DNA from: Pyropia yezoensis
Taxonomy: Eukaryota > Rhodophyta > Bangiophyceae > Bangiales > Bangiaceae
Reading direction: 5' to 3'
Assembly: GCA_009829735.1 (NCBI GenBank)
Contig: CM020620.1
Location: forward strand, 10,051,794-10,115,793
Length of the DNA stretch: 64,000 nt
The notes beneath the pieces were generated by a model that was given only the letters and a program-made list of their open reading frames with translations, ran no database searches and was not told where the DNA came from. Positions 53,951 through 63,669 of the stretch are shown here, piece by piece. Both the position numbers and the translations under genes were made by a program. Within the stretch, counting starts at the first letter, position 1; the number at the start of each line of letters is the position of its first letter.

Positions 53951-55810
53951 ATTAAACACAATAAAACCTAAAAAACGCATTGCTTTAATCTACAGATTAA
54001 TCAAGTCAAAATAAAAAATGTTATGTTTTTGCCAACCATGCTCTGATTGCTGTTCACGGTTTCGCCGAGTTTGCTTTGTTGCACCCCGTGGGTGACATCT
54101 GCTTCGTGCCTGTGGTTGCTGGTTGCGACCCGGCCCTCCCTTTCCCCAGAAAGCCCCGCGCAGTCTCCTTCGCACTTGCCCCTATTGTGCTTCGCGTGGT
54201 GACGCATGAAGGACTCTCGCACAGCTCCTGAGGTCGGCGCCGGTGCACGAGCTTTTAGCGAGTCTTAGGGTCGCGGTTAGATAGACACTTCAGCGACGGC
54301 TGCGGCTGGAGAAGAGTGTACGGCGGGAATCAAACAAGGTGCGGATGACGGTGCTGGAGGCTCAAGGCTCCCGACCTCGCGCCCCAGTATTGGCTCGGGC
54401 CGCAGGGCGAGTGACACGATGTTGGAGTTTGATTTGCTGCCTGGAGTCGGGGCTGTTTGTCGTTTTTGTAAAAACCTGGTGCAGGACCAGCAGCTGAGCG
54501 GGACTCCGCTAGGAAGTCATCTATAAAACTGCGGCAAGTGTCGCCGCGCCCCAGCAGGAGGGGGGGGGGCGCTGGCTCAGCCTCTTCGCAGGGCCCTCGC
54601 GCGGTCTCGACGGAGGGGCGCCCGAAGATGGCAATGGAAGGAGAGAGGTGTTGGCACCTCCGCCGGCACGGCGAGCGTGCGGAGACCATGGTGGAACAAC
54701 TACGAATCAAGTTGAAATTGTCCATGATTTTCAGTACAAGTGGTCACTTAAGTAGACACTCAATGAACGGTGCGTCTCTGGGACCCTTTCAAAGTGCATT
54801 CATTAATTGATACATTCATGAAAATAAAATAAATTCATTGAACCTAGGGGATTTCGCACGTACGCTGACGACGGTGCATTGACAACTGTGCATTGGTTGG
54901 GCACTATGCCACTGTCAACCACCTCCATCGCTTCTTCTGGGCTGGAGGTGCAGACGCACATTGTTCTTCAGTACTCGCTGCACGTTTACAAAGAGCTTGT
55001 AGGGAGAGCTTTCCCGTAAGTGCATTTTTCAGGGTTCCTTCTGTATGGCTTATGGTGCGCTGCATCGTCGGAGTTTCCTAACACACAAATGATGGACTAA
55101 CGAACTGGAAACGCGCACCCGGGGACGTTCCTGATTTTGTGACGTGTTCCAGAGTGTGAGTAGAGAAGATGTCTACGGCATGGTGCGTTTGATCTTTCAC
55201 GCGACGATGGCCTCGAAGCGGAGAGCAAGAAAGCAACTAAATGCCAAACGGTGAATATCAGAACCGCTTTTTTTCTGCGGTTTGTCTCGGGAGGCTGGTC
55301 ACGAACTGGTTGCGGAATGCCACAGCGTAGCGGAGTGGAAGATGTCGTCCGGAGAGGAATCGTGGCGGTTTCCTATAGAAGACTCAGTTTTATGCGCATC
55401 CAAGTTTCTCACTTTCTCATCACAGTCGATGCAGCTCCACGAGCTCATTCTGTTCATACAGAATTTGAGTGTGAGATTAGTGAGTGGGAATAGAATTAAC
55501 AGCGATAGTCGCCCCCGACCTGACGAGGTTAGACTCGGGTCGGGGCCACTCGGGGGTATGGGGGGGCTACCTGGCCAACGTGCCGAGGATCCCCCAGATG
55601 CACGTTAAGAGGGACAGCGAGGCGCCCTTGGCCCGCGCCCTCAGGAAAAAGACAACTGCGCGTTTGCTTTCCTCTTCCCCGTGTGCAATACCATGCGTAT
55701 CTGTTCGCTCTGCGAGCAGGCACGTGAGGCAACTGGCATACCACTCTCGTAGTTCCCCTTTCTGTGTTACCTGTCCCTTTCCCCCGAGGGATACTGACAC
55801 GTGTCTAACA
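53951..55810. other. Intergenic, no gene recognised
   Basis: Average composition, stops in all frames. An AT-rich patch lies at about 54795-54845. Homology to chromovirus pol begins abruptly at about 55811. Confidence 0.5.
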
Positions 55811-57924
55811 GGATCGAGTTTTATACCACAGAGCTCCGCGACTGTCTTCTGAAGCCTCCCATATTGGCCCTCCCTCGGGAGAGAGCCCATTACATTGTGG
55901 AGGTGGACACAAGCTATGAGCAGCTGGGTTGCGCCTTGCTGCAGCAGCAAGAGAACGGGGAGTATCTCCCCGTTGGGTATTTTAGTCGGGGTTTATCCCC
56001 GGCGGAACGGAACTATTGTGCCACAGAAATTGAGGCCCTAGAGGTCGTATGGTCTGTGACCTACATGCGTTCCTTCTTGGAAGGAACCGAATTTCTGGTA
56101 CGTTGTGATCACTCCGCCCTCACTTCGGTGATGACGAGTAGTAGCCCCAATCGACGCCTTACGGGCTGGAAACTCCGCTTGGCGGAGTTTTCGTACCAGA
56201 TTAAGCACAAGCCGGGTGAGGACCACAAGGTGGCTGATGCTCTATCGCGCCTTCCTACGGATTGCTTGGATAAGACTCCTCTGAATGATCAAATCCCCGT
56301 TCTAGCGGTGACGAGGTCAGCAAAGGCCCTTACGGACCGGAGCCCTAAGGGCCTCGGCAAGATTACGCTCCGAGAGCTCATTGAGGCCCAGGCTTCGGAT
56401 GAGTTCTGCAAGCAGCGTCGCATGGAGGGGCCTATGGTCTCTCCGAAGGATGCCCGTTGGCAACGCAATGCCTTGTTCTTCGAAGATGACGATGGTGTAC
56501 TGTGTCGCCATTTCCTCCTCAGGGGGAACAACCAGTGGGTCGTTCCAATGTCGCTTCGAAAGCGTATCCTGGAAATGTACGATGACGCGCCTACGGCGGG
56601 TCACCCGAGGTTTCGGAAGATGTATCGTACGATGCGGCAGTATTTTTACTGGCCCGCCCTAGTGGCGGACGTATACGGGTATGTTTATAACTGCCCAGAA
56701 TGCACTAGGAATCGCATATCGGACAAGAGGCATACGTCTCCTATGAAGCTGTTCCCCGCGCGGGAGCTATTCCAAGCCGTGGCTATGGACTTGTTGGGCC
56801 CGCTCCCGAAGACGGAGAATGGTCACACTATGCTCCTGGTAATATGTGATCGCTTCACCAAGTTGGTGAGGGCCGTCCCACTGTCGGAAACCACTGCCCT
56901 TGGGGTAGCTTCGGCTTTCATTGACTACTTAGTAGCTTCCTACAGCATCCCGGATTCTACGCTCACGGACAACGGACCTCAGTTAGCTGCCGTGTACTTC
57001 GAACGAGTCATGGGGCTCCTAGGGATCGCCACAAACTTCACGACCCCATATCACCCACAGACCAATGGTCAAGTGGAGCGGTATAACAAGACGATTATGC
57101 GACAGCTACGGGCGTACTCGTCCGAGCACCCACGGGAATGGGATCGCTATGTGTCCTTACTGACGACTGCATATAATATGCAGGTACATTCGAGTACTGG
57201 GGTTGCCCCACTGACCTTCGTAAGCCCTCGGCGATTGGAGGCCTCGAATATTGAACGTTTACCTAAGGTACGCTCCGTGGACACGGAGGAACCTGACGCC
57301 GATTCGGCGGCGGTTCAATACGTGAAAGAGCTGCGCAACCTAATCCCAAGGGTTAGGAAGAATTTGGATAAGGCCCAACTGGCCTACAAGCGTGTCTATG
57401 ACGCGGGTATTCGAGAAGACAATGAGGCTATGTCTCAAGGGGATTGGATTTATGTGAAATCCTATGCTAAGGGGCAAACCCAGATGTCGTCTAAGGCGAA
57501 GGGACCGTACATGGTGCTACGCACTGACGGTCAACGGTTTCTTATTGAAACCCCTACGGGAGAACAGACCCAGAGTAGTGACAATGTCACAAGCGCTCCC
57601 CCGCCTGAGGCAGGGGACCCGGTGTGGAAACGGGCGCGGGAAGCCCGTGACGCATTCAATGAATGCCCTGAGGAAACCTCGGGGAAGGATGTGTTTGAGT
57701 AGATCGTCGGCCACCAATGGGTGGAAGACGACAACGGGAAATCCGACTTGGACTTCCGAGTCCGTTGGTTTGGCCACGGACCCGAAGTGGACACTTGGCA
57801 CCCCAAGAAGGAGGTACCACGAGCGGCTCTGCTGAAGTATGCCCGGAAGCACAAGCTCCCCATCGGGGGGCGGGACCAAGGGTCCCGACTGTTCCTACCA
57901 GGGGGGATAGACGAAGAAGGATAA
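55811..57924 (+). pseudogene. RNase H-integrase-chromodomain region of element 3
   Basis: One open frame to TAG 57700-57702, then the same frame continues to 57924. RNase H: IVEVDTSYEQLGCALLQQ, TEIEALEVVWSV, VRCDHSALTSV. Integrase: GHPRFRKMYRTMRQYFYWP and CPECTRNR (zinc site), AMDLLGPLPKTENG, LTDNGPQLAAVYF and HPQTNGQVERYNKT, all catalytic residues intact. The chromodomain (IVGHQWVEDDNG, RVRWFGHGPEVDTWHPKKEV) lies beyond the TAG, which replaces a sense codon after GKDVFE. One substitution (CAG or AAG to TAG) accounts for it. Without the 5' half the copy is dead regardless. Confidence 0.92.
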
Positions 57925-58004
57925 CAAGCTATTCCCCTAGGGGGAAACGTGTAAAAAGAACATACTATTACGAGAGACGTCTCTATGAGGCGTCCTACAT
58001 TGCA

Positions 58005-59075
58005 TTAGTAACCCTGGTGCCCATAGGGCAGGGACCCATCATGGTATCGAGGTCCATGTCCTCCACCACCGTACGCGGCTTCGGCCGCGCCTCGAAGGGA
58101 CGAACTCGGGATCTGCACCATGGTATCCATGTTAGCTCTCCCGAGTTCTCGGTCCAGGCGCTCGGAAAGCGCCGACTGAGATAGCAGTGGCAACGCCACC
58201 GGCGGAATATCCCGCCAGTCCCGACGTGTGGTGAAGATCGCCGCAACGTCGTCAGCCAGACTCGTGTAGGCCCTGCACAGCCCCATAACGAGGGAGTCTT
58301 CGACTGCATCCCTAAGGGATGAGGGGGGTGGATCAAAGACTCGCGCCAGTGCCGCGATGGTAGTACCCGGGATAGGTCGAGGCATCGCCAAAGGCGGACC
58401 ACCCCAACGGAAGGGAGCCACTGGCTCAGGGACCGTTGCCCGCCGTCCGCTAGGCGACCGAACCTCCTCGCCGGGGGGATAGTTCCTCCTAAGGGGCGTT
58501 CCGAAGGGTCGCCCAGAAAATGACGCGCCTTGGACACGGCTCCCCCTCGGAGAGTTCGGCTGCATAGACGGGCCATACCGCTCCTGGCCAAACCCGGGGA
58601 GACAAGGCCCCTCTTCCTCCATGCGAGGCTCCGGATTGGGCACCCGCGTGGCGGCCATTAAGCCCGAAGGGTAGGGTAGCTCCTCGTGACCCAGCCCTTC
58701 TTCCAAGAAGAGAACTCCCTCGGCGGTCAAAGACTTCGCGCATCGTACCAGCGCACGAGCTCGAAGAGAAAGACCCAAGAAGGAGGGCAAAGCCTTTTGA
58801 TGGACCTTCTCGATCAGGAGGAGAAGTGATCGGAGGTATGCCGCGGATTCGGGGTTACCCTGACACAACGCGTCAATGGGGCTCTCCGGGAGAGCACGCA
58901 GAAGGGGGATCGGGACAAGCCAAGAATGTCCGTAATACAACCCCGAGGAAAGCAGGACGTCGGCTACCTCCACCAGCCAGCAGGTGTTCAGAGCTGCTCT
59001 GTCCGCCGAGTCCGGGCCGTCGGCCATCAGCCGACTCCCCCGTACGGCAACTAAGTTGCCGATACGCGCGGCCAT
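58005..59075 (-). CDS. Antisense accessory ORF B of element 3
   Basis: 356 residues from ATG 59075, antisense to pol and ending only 80 bases from it. N-terminal half is globular-looking: NTCWLVEVADVLLSSGLYYG, then SPIDALCQGNPESAAYLRSL, then SFLGLSLRARALVRCAKSL. The middle (residues about 150-245) is Pro/Gly/Arg-rich linker. A C-terminal helical part contains SLVMGLCRAYTSLADDVAAI and RRDWRDIPPVALPLLSQSAL. The plus ORF at 62536-63669 has the same arrangement, with SCLRYFGSVLASRPVHPL and GQASSFLLSV in the N-terminal half and STLVQLCTEVTRVIDRREIA in the C-terminal part. The shared pattern is weak but ordered. Intact over 1 kb although the neighbouring pol is broken. Function unknown. Confidence 0.6.
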   Translation of the reverse strand: MAARIGNLVAVRGSRLMADGPDSADRAALNTCWLVEVADVLLSSGLYYGHSWLVPIPLLRALPESPIDALCQGNPESAAYLRSLLLLIEKVHQKALPSFLGLSLRARALVRCAKSLTAEGVLFLEEGLGHEELPYPSGLMAATRVPNPEPRMEEEGPCLPGFGQERYGPSMQPNSPRGSRVQGASFSGRPFGTPLRRNYPPGEEVRSPSGRRATVPEPVAPFRWGGPPLAMPRPIPGTTIAALARVFDPPPSSLRDAVEDSLVMGLCRAYTSLADDVAAIFTTRRDWRDIPPVALPLLSQSALSERLDRELGRANMDTMVQIPSSSLRGAAEAAYGGGGHGPRYHDGSLPYGHQGY

Positions 59076-59216
59076 GCCGCGCGGAACCTCGTAATCGCTC
59101 CAACAAGAGGGAATGACCGGCTACAACTTGAGGCGCTCTCCGTGGGAGAAGCACTCGACCTCCCGTTGCTCTGCGCAGGCAAAGATGCCACGGCGCCGAC
59201 GGTGCCGATGCTCCGC

Positions 59217-59795
59217 CTACGCTTGGCGTAGGAAGTAACCGCGAGGGCGTCGCCCAATGACCGCCAACGGACCCGGGGAATACGCCAAGTCGAAGACCGG
59301 CATTGTCCCTTGTGGTAACGGGGGGCGCGAGCATGCGTCGTCCAGCTGCCGAGCGAGCTTCCAATCGTCCGCAAAGCGGAGCACGGGGTAGTCCGTCGGC
59401 GTCCCAGTCGGGACCTCGTAGAGGTCCGGGTAGAGATGGCGGAATGCTGTCCACACCCCCGCCATGCGGCGTGGATCCACCTCAACCCACAGGTCGGTGA
59501 CCACGCCGGGATGTGGGTGCGGATAGGGCCACTCCTGATGGAAGGGGATAATTTCCCCGAAGGGGCCAGGCCCCTCTGAGTCCGCCAACGGCGGAGCAGG
59601 TACCTCCGCCGGCGAAGCCGGACCGGCATCACCCTGGCCACTCCCAGCGTCGTCCATCAGGACGTCGCCAGCGGCGGCGGGTGGCATACTCGTGGCGGAA
59701 GGGCCACGCGGGGAAGACGGAGCAGGCGGGGACGAGCCCTCGCTATCGTCACCCATGGTGGCGGTGTTGCCCGGTTGCCCCGACCGGGTAGTCAT
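59217..59795 (-). CDS. Antisense accessory ORF A of element 3
   Basis: 192 residues from ATG 59795 (an internal ATG at 59756, MGDDSEGSS, is an alternative). The same frame stays open upstream without need. The N-terminus is Ser/Pro/Asp-rich and disordered. The C-terminal approximately 110 residues are compact: FHQEWPYPHPHPGVVTDLWV, RRMAGVWTAFRHLYPDLYEV, LRFADDWKLARQLDDACSRP, GRRPRGYFLRQA. It resembles the antisense ORF of element 1 (18681-19559) and, more weakly, the ORF at 61300-62520. Located upstream of ORF B on the same strand with 141 bases between them. Unknown family. Confidence 0.58.
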   Translation of the reverse strand: MTTRSGQPGNTATMGDDSEGSSPPAPSSPRGPSATSMPPAAAGDVLMDDAGSGQGDAGPASPAEVPAPPLADSEGPGPFGEIIPFHQEWPYPHPHPGVVTDLWVEVDPRRMAGVWTAFRHLYPDLYEVPTGTPTDYPVLRFADDWKLARQLDDACSRPPLPQGTMPVFDLAYSPGPLAVIGRRPRGYFLRQA

Positions 59796-60662
59796 ATATG
59801 ACCACTCTCCGCAGGAGACGGGGGGGGGGGAATGTGTGTGGATGTCACCCCTAGCCTTAGGGTGAGGGAGAGGGGGACGCGCGTATGCCGGTGGTAGCGA
59901 GGAGGAGATGAGGGGGGAAGGAGACGGTGGCCGTCCTTGCGGCGAGCACCCGTCGCCACTACCGCCTGCTCCGATTGACCCCTCGCGGGTGGGCAGACGG
60001 CCCTCTCCTACCCATCGGCCCCCCATCACAGGGATGAGGAGGTTGCAGAGGAGGGCCCCAAACCCCTCGCTCCCGGCCACGCAAGGAGAGCCAGTCCCCT
60101 CGCGTCCCCACCCTGTGCGGGCAGGGCCGTGGGAGGCGACGGGCCATATCCTTGCCGCGACCCCCACCCCTCGAATGGTGGTTTTGAGGGGGGTGTCCCT
60201 ACGTATCCCCCCCTGTCGTTCGACGGGGGCGGCCATGACTGTCTCCCCAAGGGGGAAAACCATGGGGCCGTGCTGACCCAGTGTCATCCACCCCCCACCG
60301 GGATGGGTACACTCTGTGGTGAGGACGGCGTGCTGCCAAGTGGCACTGTGTAGCACAATAGGGATCCGTCGCACGTCCACTCTCAGGGAACACTCACCAA
60401 GGGGGATCGACACCAACGTCACCGGGAGGCCAAGGTTGCTGTCCTTGGAGCGCAAGCCACGGGACCAAGATGGGAGCCCAAATGGGAGGGGTTTGTTGTT
60501 CTGCCTTGGCCGGCGGTGGAATCGCCGCCGGCCCCCACGTTATAAACCCTCGGAGACACTACTAACTACCCTCCACCCCAAGATGCAAGTCCCTCTGGTC
60601 ATACGTAACTTATAGATACCGTGACCAGTACGGACTATCAAATTGAAAGCCAAGGATTAGAA

Positions 60663-60710
60663 GTAGCCCCCCTAATATTAGGGTCACAATATGGCCAACC
60701 ATATTGCTAC
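60663..60710. repeat. Nested inverted repeats
   Basis: A perfect 8-bp stem CAATATGG/CCATATTG (60687-60694 and 60699-60706, 4-base loop), a 10-bp palindrome CTAATATTAG (60672-60681) and outer arms GTAGC/GCTAC (60663-60667 and 60706-60710) lie within 48 bases of AT-rich sequence. Confidence 0.85.
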
Positions 60711-61187
60711 ATATCCCCCCCTTAGATTCGGCCCGTCCTCGGGTCGAGTTGCATTCGGGTTACCGAATGTAAGTGGGTCGCGTGACCGTTTACCAGTCGG
60801 GTGGGGCTTTGCGCCCTGTCGCGACAGACACCCCTTTTCGAGGTTGTCTGAGGGGGGTGCCCCCCTTTGTGTGGTACACACACGATCCGTTTTCCGGACC
60901 GTTAAATTCCCGATGCGGGTTTCTGTTCACGACCCCCCTTTCCGAGGGGTGGTGCAAGCGGATCCGCCACCAGGTGTCTGGTGGTAGGGGGGCCCCTCTC
61001 GTGTGGACGATTGAGTGGAGGGCGGGGGCTGCCCGCGTTGAGTGGGGGCGGTTGGGGGTGACCCCCCTTGATTGCCCCGTGTGGGGGGGGCGTGGCTCCG
61101 GTCCAGGTGCCTGGGTGGAGCGCCCTCGTAGCTCGGCTGGCGTGGGTCGTCCCGCGCTGCCGTATCGCTCGTGCTGAGCTGTGTGGT

Positions 61188-61193
61188 TATAAG
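61188..61193 (+). promoter_or_regulatory. TATA-like element upstream of the ORF A/B pair
   Basis: TATAAG within G/C-rich sequence, about 107 bases before ATG 61300. Confidence 0.45.
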
Positions 61194-61299
61194 CGCGGTT
61201 GCCCGCGCTTCCCTGGCTCGTCCGCGCGAGCGTTCCTTGTACCGGGTCGAGCCCGCCTCGGCTTTTCTGACGGGGCGCCCCTGCTACCCTGGTTTCACC

Positions 61300-62520
61300 A
61301 TGTCGGACCCCCAGGTACCCGGGGGCGAGGACGACTTCCTGCTTGAGGAGGAGGAAGAGGTGATGGTGGACGACGTTCCCGTCTCTGCCACCGCCGCCGA
61401 GTGCTTCTTAGCGAGCTCGTCGGAGGACGAGGACGACCGGGTGACCGTTCGTGCGGCCCCGGAAGGCGCGCCGGGCGGGTTGTCGTCCGTGTGTAGCGGC
61501 ACGACGGCTCCGTCGGGTGGCGGAAAACCGCGTGTAGCGGTGGCCTCTACCGCTACTCCTCCGGCGGCCCGGATGGCTTCAGTCGCCGGTGCCGGCGCGG
61601 CTCTACCTCAAGACGGTGTCGCCGGCGTGGCGGATGGTAGTGGCGGCACCCCGGCCGGTACGGCGGGTCAAGACGGCGCGGGTGCCCGCCCGGTTGGTGT
61701 GTCCGCTGCGGCTGGTAGCGGGTCTACCCGTGCTGCCCCCGTGGTACCCTCGTCGGGCCCGGGTGGCGGCGATGCTCTGCCCGCGGTGCCGCGGACGCGT
61801 GATGGTCAAGAGTTATCTACCCCGATGGCAGTGGACTCCGGGAGCTACTCCGGGCGGGCGCCCGCCCTTCTTCTTCCTCCTCGGCCTCGTGCACCTTCGG
61901 CGCCGGCCCATCTGCCGGTGGGGCATCCCCCGGCGCCCCCGATTCTTCCTGGTCTTGCCCGGGTTGCCCCGTTGGGTGGCGGCGTCGCCGTGGCGGCGGG
62001 TCAACCCGCCATGTCGATGTCCGACTTGGTGGCTCGGGTTCGAGGCATGACTGTGCAAGAGTCAATGGAGTCCGCTGGGCGGATGAGGGTGGACTTCCAC
62101 CAATCGCGTCTCTCTGGAGGGACTTCCCGCCGCGTCAGGGTGGACCCGAGTTGGGAGCGGGAGTTGGTGCGGCTGGTCAACCAGCCGAACGCGGTGCGGG
62201 TGGAACACCATTGGATCCTGAGTCAGCCGGACGACCGGCATGCGCAGCTCTGGCGCACCCGGGTGGGACGGGGTGAGGTCTACCTCGACCCCGCCTTCGG
62301 GGTATGCGACCTGATTGCCCCCGCGTTGCCGCGGGAGGTTGACTACCCGGCTAGTGCTCGGGGGATTGCGGCGGCGGCGGAGCCGGTTGCGTTTGGGGAG
62401 ACGGTGGGCGATACCGGTCGGTATCCCGACTTTGATTATTACCCGGGGGTATCCCCGTATCTGTCGTTGACGGCTCCCTACCCGCCTATGTCGGGTTTGA
62501 AGTCGGCGTCGAGCTGGTGA
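61300..62520 (+). CDS. Accessory-type ORF A (third copy), acidic N-terminus
   Basis: 406 residues from ATG 61300, the first ATG downstream of a TATAAG motif. Residues 1-50 are strongly acidic (a run of Glu after DDFLL, then SSSEDEDDR). Residues 60-240 are Ala/Gly/Pro/Val-rich and disordered. Residues about 245-350 are compact: MSDLVARVRGMTVQESMESA, RRVRVDPSWERELVRLVNQP, EHHWILSQPDDRHAQLWRTR, VYLDPAFGVCDLIAPALP. The C-terminus is Tyr/Pro-rich (PDFDYYPGVSPYLSL). The disordered-acidic start, a compact domain with VDP...LV and DD..AQLW, and its place before ORF B match the element 3 antisense pair in layout. Sequence similarity is weak by eye. It ends TGA CGT, a stop context known to be leaky, in the same frame as ORF B. 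Confidence 0.6.
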   Translation: MSDPQVPGGEDDFLLEEEEEVMVDDVPVSATAAECFLASSSEDEDDRVTVRAAPEGAPGGLSSVCSGTTAPSGGGKPRVAVASTATPPAARMASVAGAGAALPQDGVAGVADGSGGTPAGTAGQDGAGARPVGVSAAAGSGSTRAAPVVPSSGPGGGDALPAVPRTRDGQELSTPMAVDSGSYSGRAPALLLPPRPRAPSAPAHLPVGHPPAPPILPGLARVAPLGGGVAVAAGQPAMSMSDLVARVRGMTVQESMESAGRMRVDFHQSRLSGGTSRRVRVDPSWERELVRLVNQPNAVRVEHHWILSQPDDRHAQLWRTRVGRGEVYLDPAFGVCDLIAPALPREVDYPASARGIAAAAEPVAFGETVGDTGRYPDFDYYPGVSPYLSLTAPYPPMSGLKSASSW

Positions 62521-62535
62521 CGTAACCATGGTGTC

Positions 62536-63669
62536 ATGGCGGATGTGTTCCGCACCGATATAACGTGTGCGTTGCAGACCGGCAACGGTCGTGCGCTGGT
62601 ATACACTCCCGTGCGCCCGCCTCTGTGGCAGGAGGGGTGGGAACCCGCCCCTGCTTTCCGGTTTGACACCGGCTCCTGTCTCCGATACTTCGGGAGTGTG
62701 TTGGCCTCCCGGCCGGTCCACCCGTTGCAGGGTACCTTCACCCTTGAGGTTACCCTCGGGCAGGCTTCCTCCTTCTTGCTGTCCGTCCGCCGGCAGGGGC
62801 GCCTGTTTCATCTTCCGACGGGTGTCCGTCGGCACATCGCGCAGTTGGGCGTGGACCTGATAGCCGCCAAGACCGGGTTGGCCCGGGAGTTCGAGGCCCT
62901 GCTGGCTGTTCACGATGCCGTGAACTGGGCTGGGGTGTTGGCCCTTCCCCCGTACCGGGACCCGCAGGCTGGGGCTTCCCCCTTGCCTCGTCACTCGTTG
63001 CGTATCCGGCGTACTCAGCCGGGTGAGCCCAATTGCCTTGGGTGGGCGTCCACCGAGGCCGTTGCTGACCCGGGTATTCCCATGGTTATCCATGACCCTC
63101 TTCAGGTCCTTGCCCCGTGGTTCGGTAACCCGGTACCGGCGGCGGTTGGCCGTCGTCCCCGAGAGTGGGGCTCTGCGGGTGGGGAGCGTGAGGTGTCCCG
63201 TCGTCGGGCGGAGCCCCGCCGGGGTTACGGTAGAGCCCCTTCGCTGGGGTCCTACCGGGCCTCATATCAGGCGTCACCGGCTCCGGTGGTGGCCGCGTCG
63301 GCTCCTGTGGCTCCGCTGGCTGCGCCAGGGTCACCTCCCGCCCCTCTCATGCATGACTGGGGTCCCCGTCTCTGGTATGAGGGCGTTGACGCCCTTGTTG
63401 CCCGCGCAATGCGGGAGGGTCTCTCTGTTAGCTGGGGGGACATCCCCCCAGGTGCTGCGCTGGTTGGGTCAGCGCGTTGCTTCGGTGGTGTGCTTGACCG
63501 CCTCCAGATAGCTCTGGAGGACGTGGAGGCTGGCCGCAGCACCCTCGTCCAGCTATGCACCGAGGTAACTCGGGTGATTGACCGTCGTGAGATTGCCGAC
63601 CGGTGGAGCACGGAGGTATACGCGCTTACGCGTGAGTGGCCTCCCTCGGGCAGTGGGTCTACCCACTGA
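62536..63669 (+). CDS. Accessory-type ORF B (third copy)
   Basis: 377 residues from ATG 62536, 15 bases after the ORF A stop and in the same frame. Residues 1-150 look globular: LVYTPVRPPLWQEGW, GSCLRYFGSVLASRPVHPLQ, LEVTLGQASSFLLSVRRQG, LPTGVRRHIAQLGVDLIAAK. The middle is Arg/Pro/Ala/Ser-rich linker. Residues about 275-365 are helical: WYEGVDALVARAMREGLSVS, LDRLQIALEDVEAGRSTLVQ, TRVIDRREIADRWSTEVYAL. Its best counterpart here is the minus ORF at 58005-59075. Two cistrons 15 bases apart are unusual for a nuclear genome; readthrough, reinitiation, polycistronic mRNA or an element-type expression strategy are possible. I know no family for it. Confidence 0.62.
   Translation: MADVFRTDITCALQTGNGRALVYTPVRPPLWQEGWEPAPAFRFDTGSCLRYFGSVLASRPVHPLQGTFTLEVTLGQASSFLLSVRRQGRLFHLPTGVRRHIAQLGVDLIAAKTGLAREFEALLAVHDAVNWAGVLALPPYRDPQAGASPLPRHSLRIRRTQPGEPNCLGWASTEAVADPGIPMVIHDPLQVLAPWFGNPVPAAVGRRPREWGSAGGEREVSRRRAEPRRGYGRAPSLGSYRASYQASPAPVVAASAPVAPLAAPGSPPAPLMHDWGPRLWYEGVDALVARAMREGLSVSWGDIPPGAALVGSARCFGGVLDRLQIALEDVEAGRSTLVQLCTEVTRVIDRREIADRWSTEVYALTREWPPSGSGSTH

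Larger units (their letters stand above)
55811..59930 (+). mobile_element. 5'-truncated chromovirus of a second lineage (element 3)
   Basis: Starts inside the RT/RNase H junction (RIEFYTTELRDCLLKPPILA, parallel to element 1) and runs through integrase and chromodomain. Two antisense ORFs follow, then a purine-rich tract (about 59899-59926). gag, protease, RT and the 5' LTR are absent. The 3' LTR probably begins after the purine tract, but I could not find a second LTR copy to define it. Protein divergence from element 1 shows a different family. Confidence 0.8.
59796..61299. other. Probable LTR and promoter region between accessory modules
   Basis: Contains the purine-rich tract (about 59899-59926), a TTATAAA motif at about 60540-60546, nested inverted repeats (60663-60710) and a TATAAG motif (61188-61193). 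It lies between the minus-strand pair (58.0-59.8 kb) and the plus-strand pair (61.3-63.7 kb). It probably includes the 3' LTR of element 3 and the promoter of the plus pair. LTR limits could not be set because no second copy is visible. Confidence 0.45.

Noticed and set aside
55484-55852. Frames immediately upstream of the element 3 pol fragment
   Set aside because: No reverse transcriptase motifs in any frame before about 55811; treated as host sequence at a truncation junction.
59899-60710. Defined 3' LTR of element 3
   Set aside because: A purine tract and TATA-like motif are present, but no second LTR copy is in the window, so limits cannot be supported.
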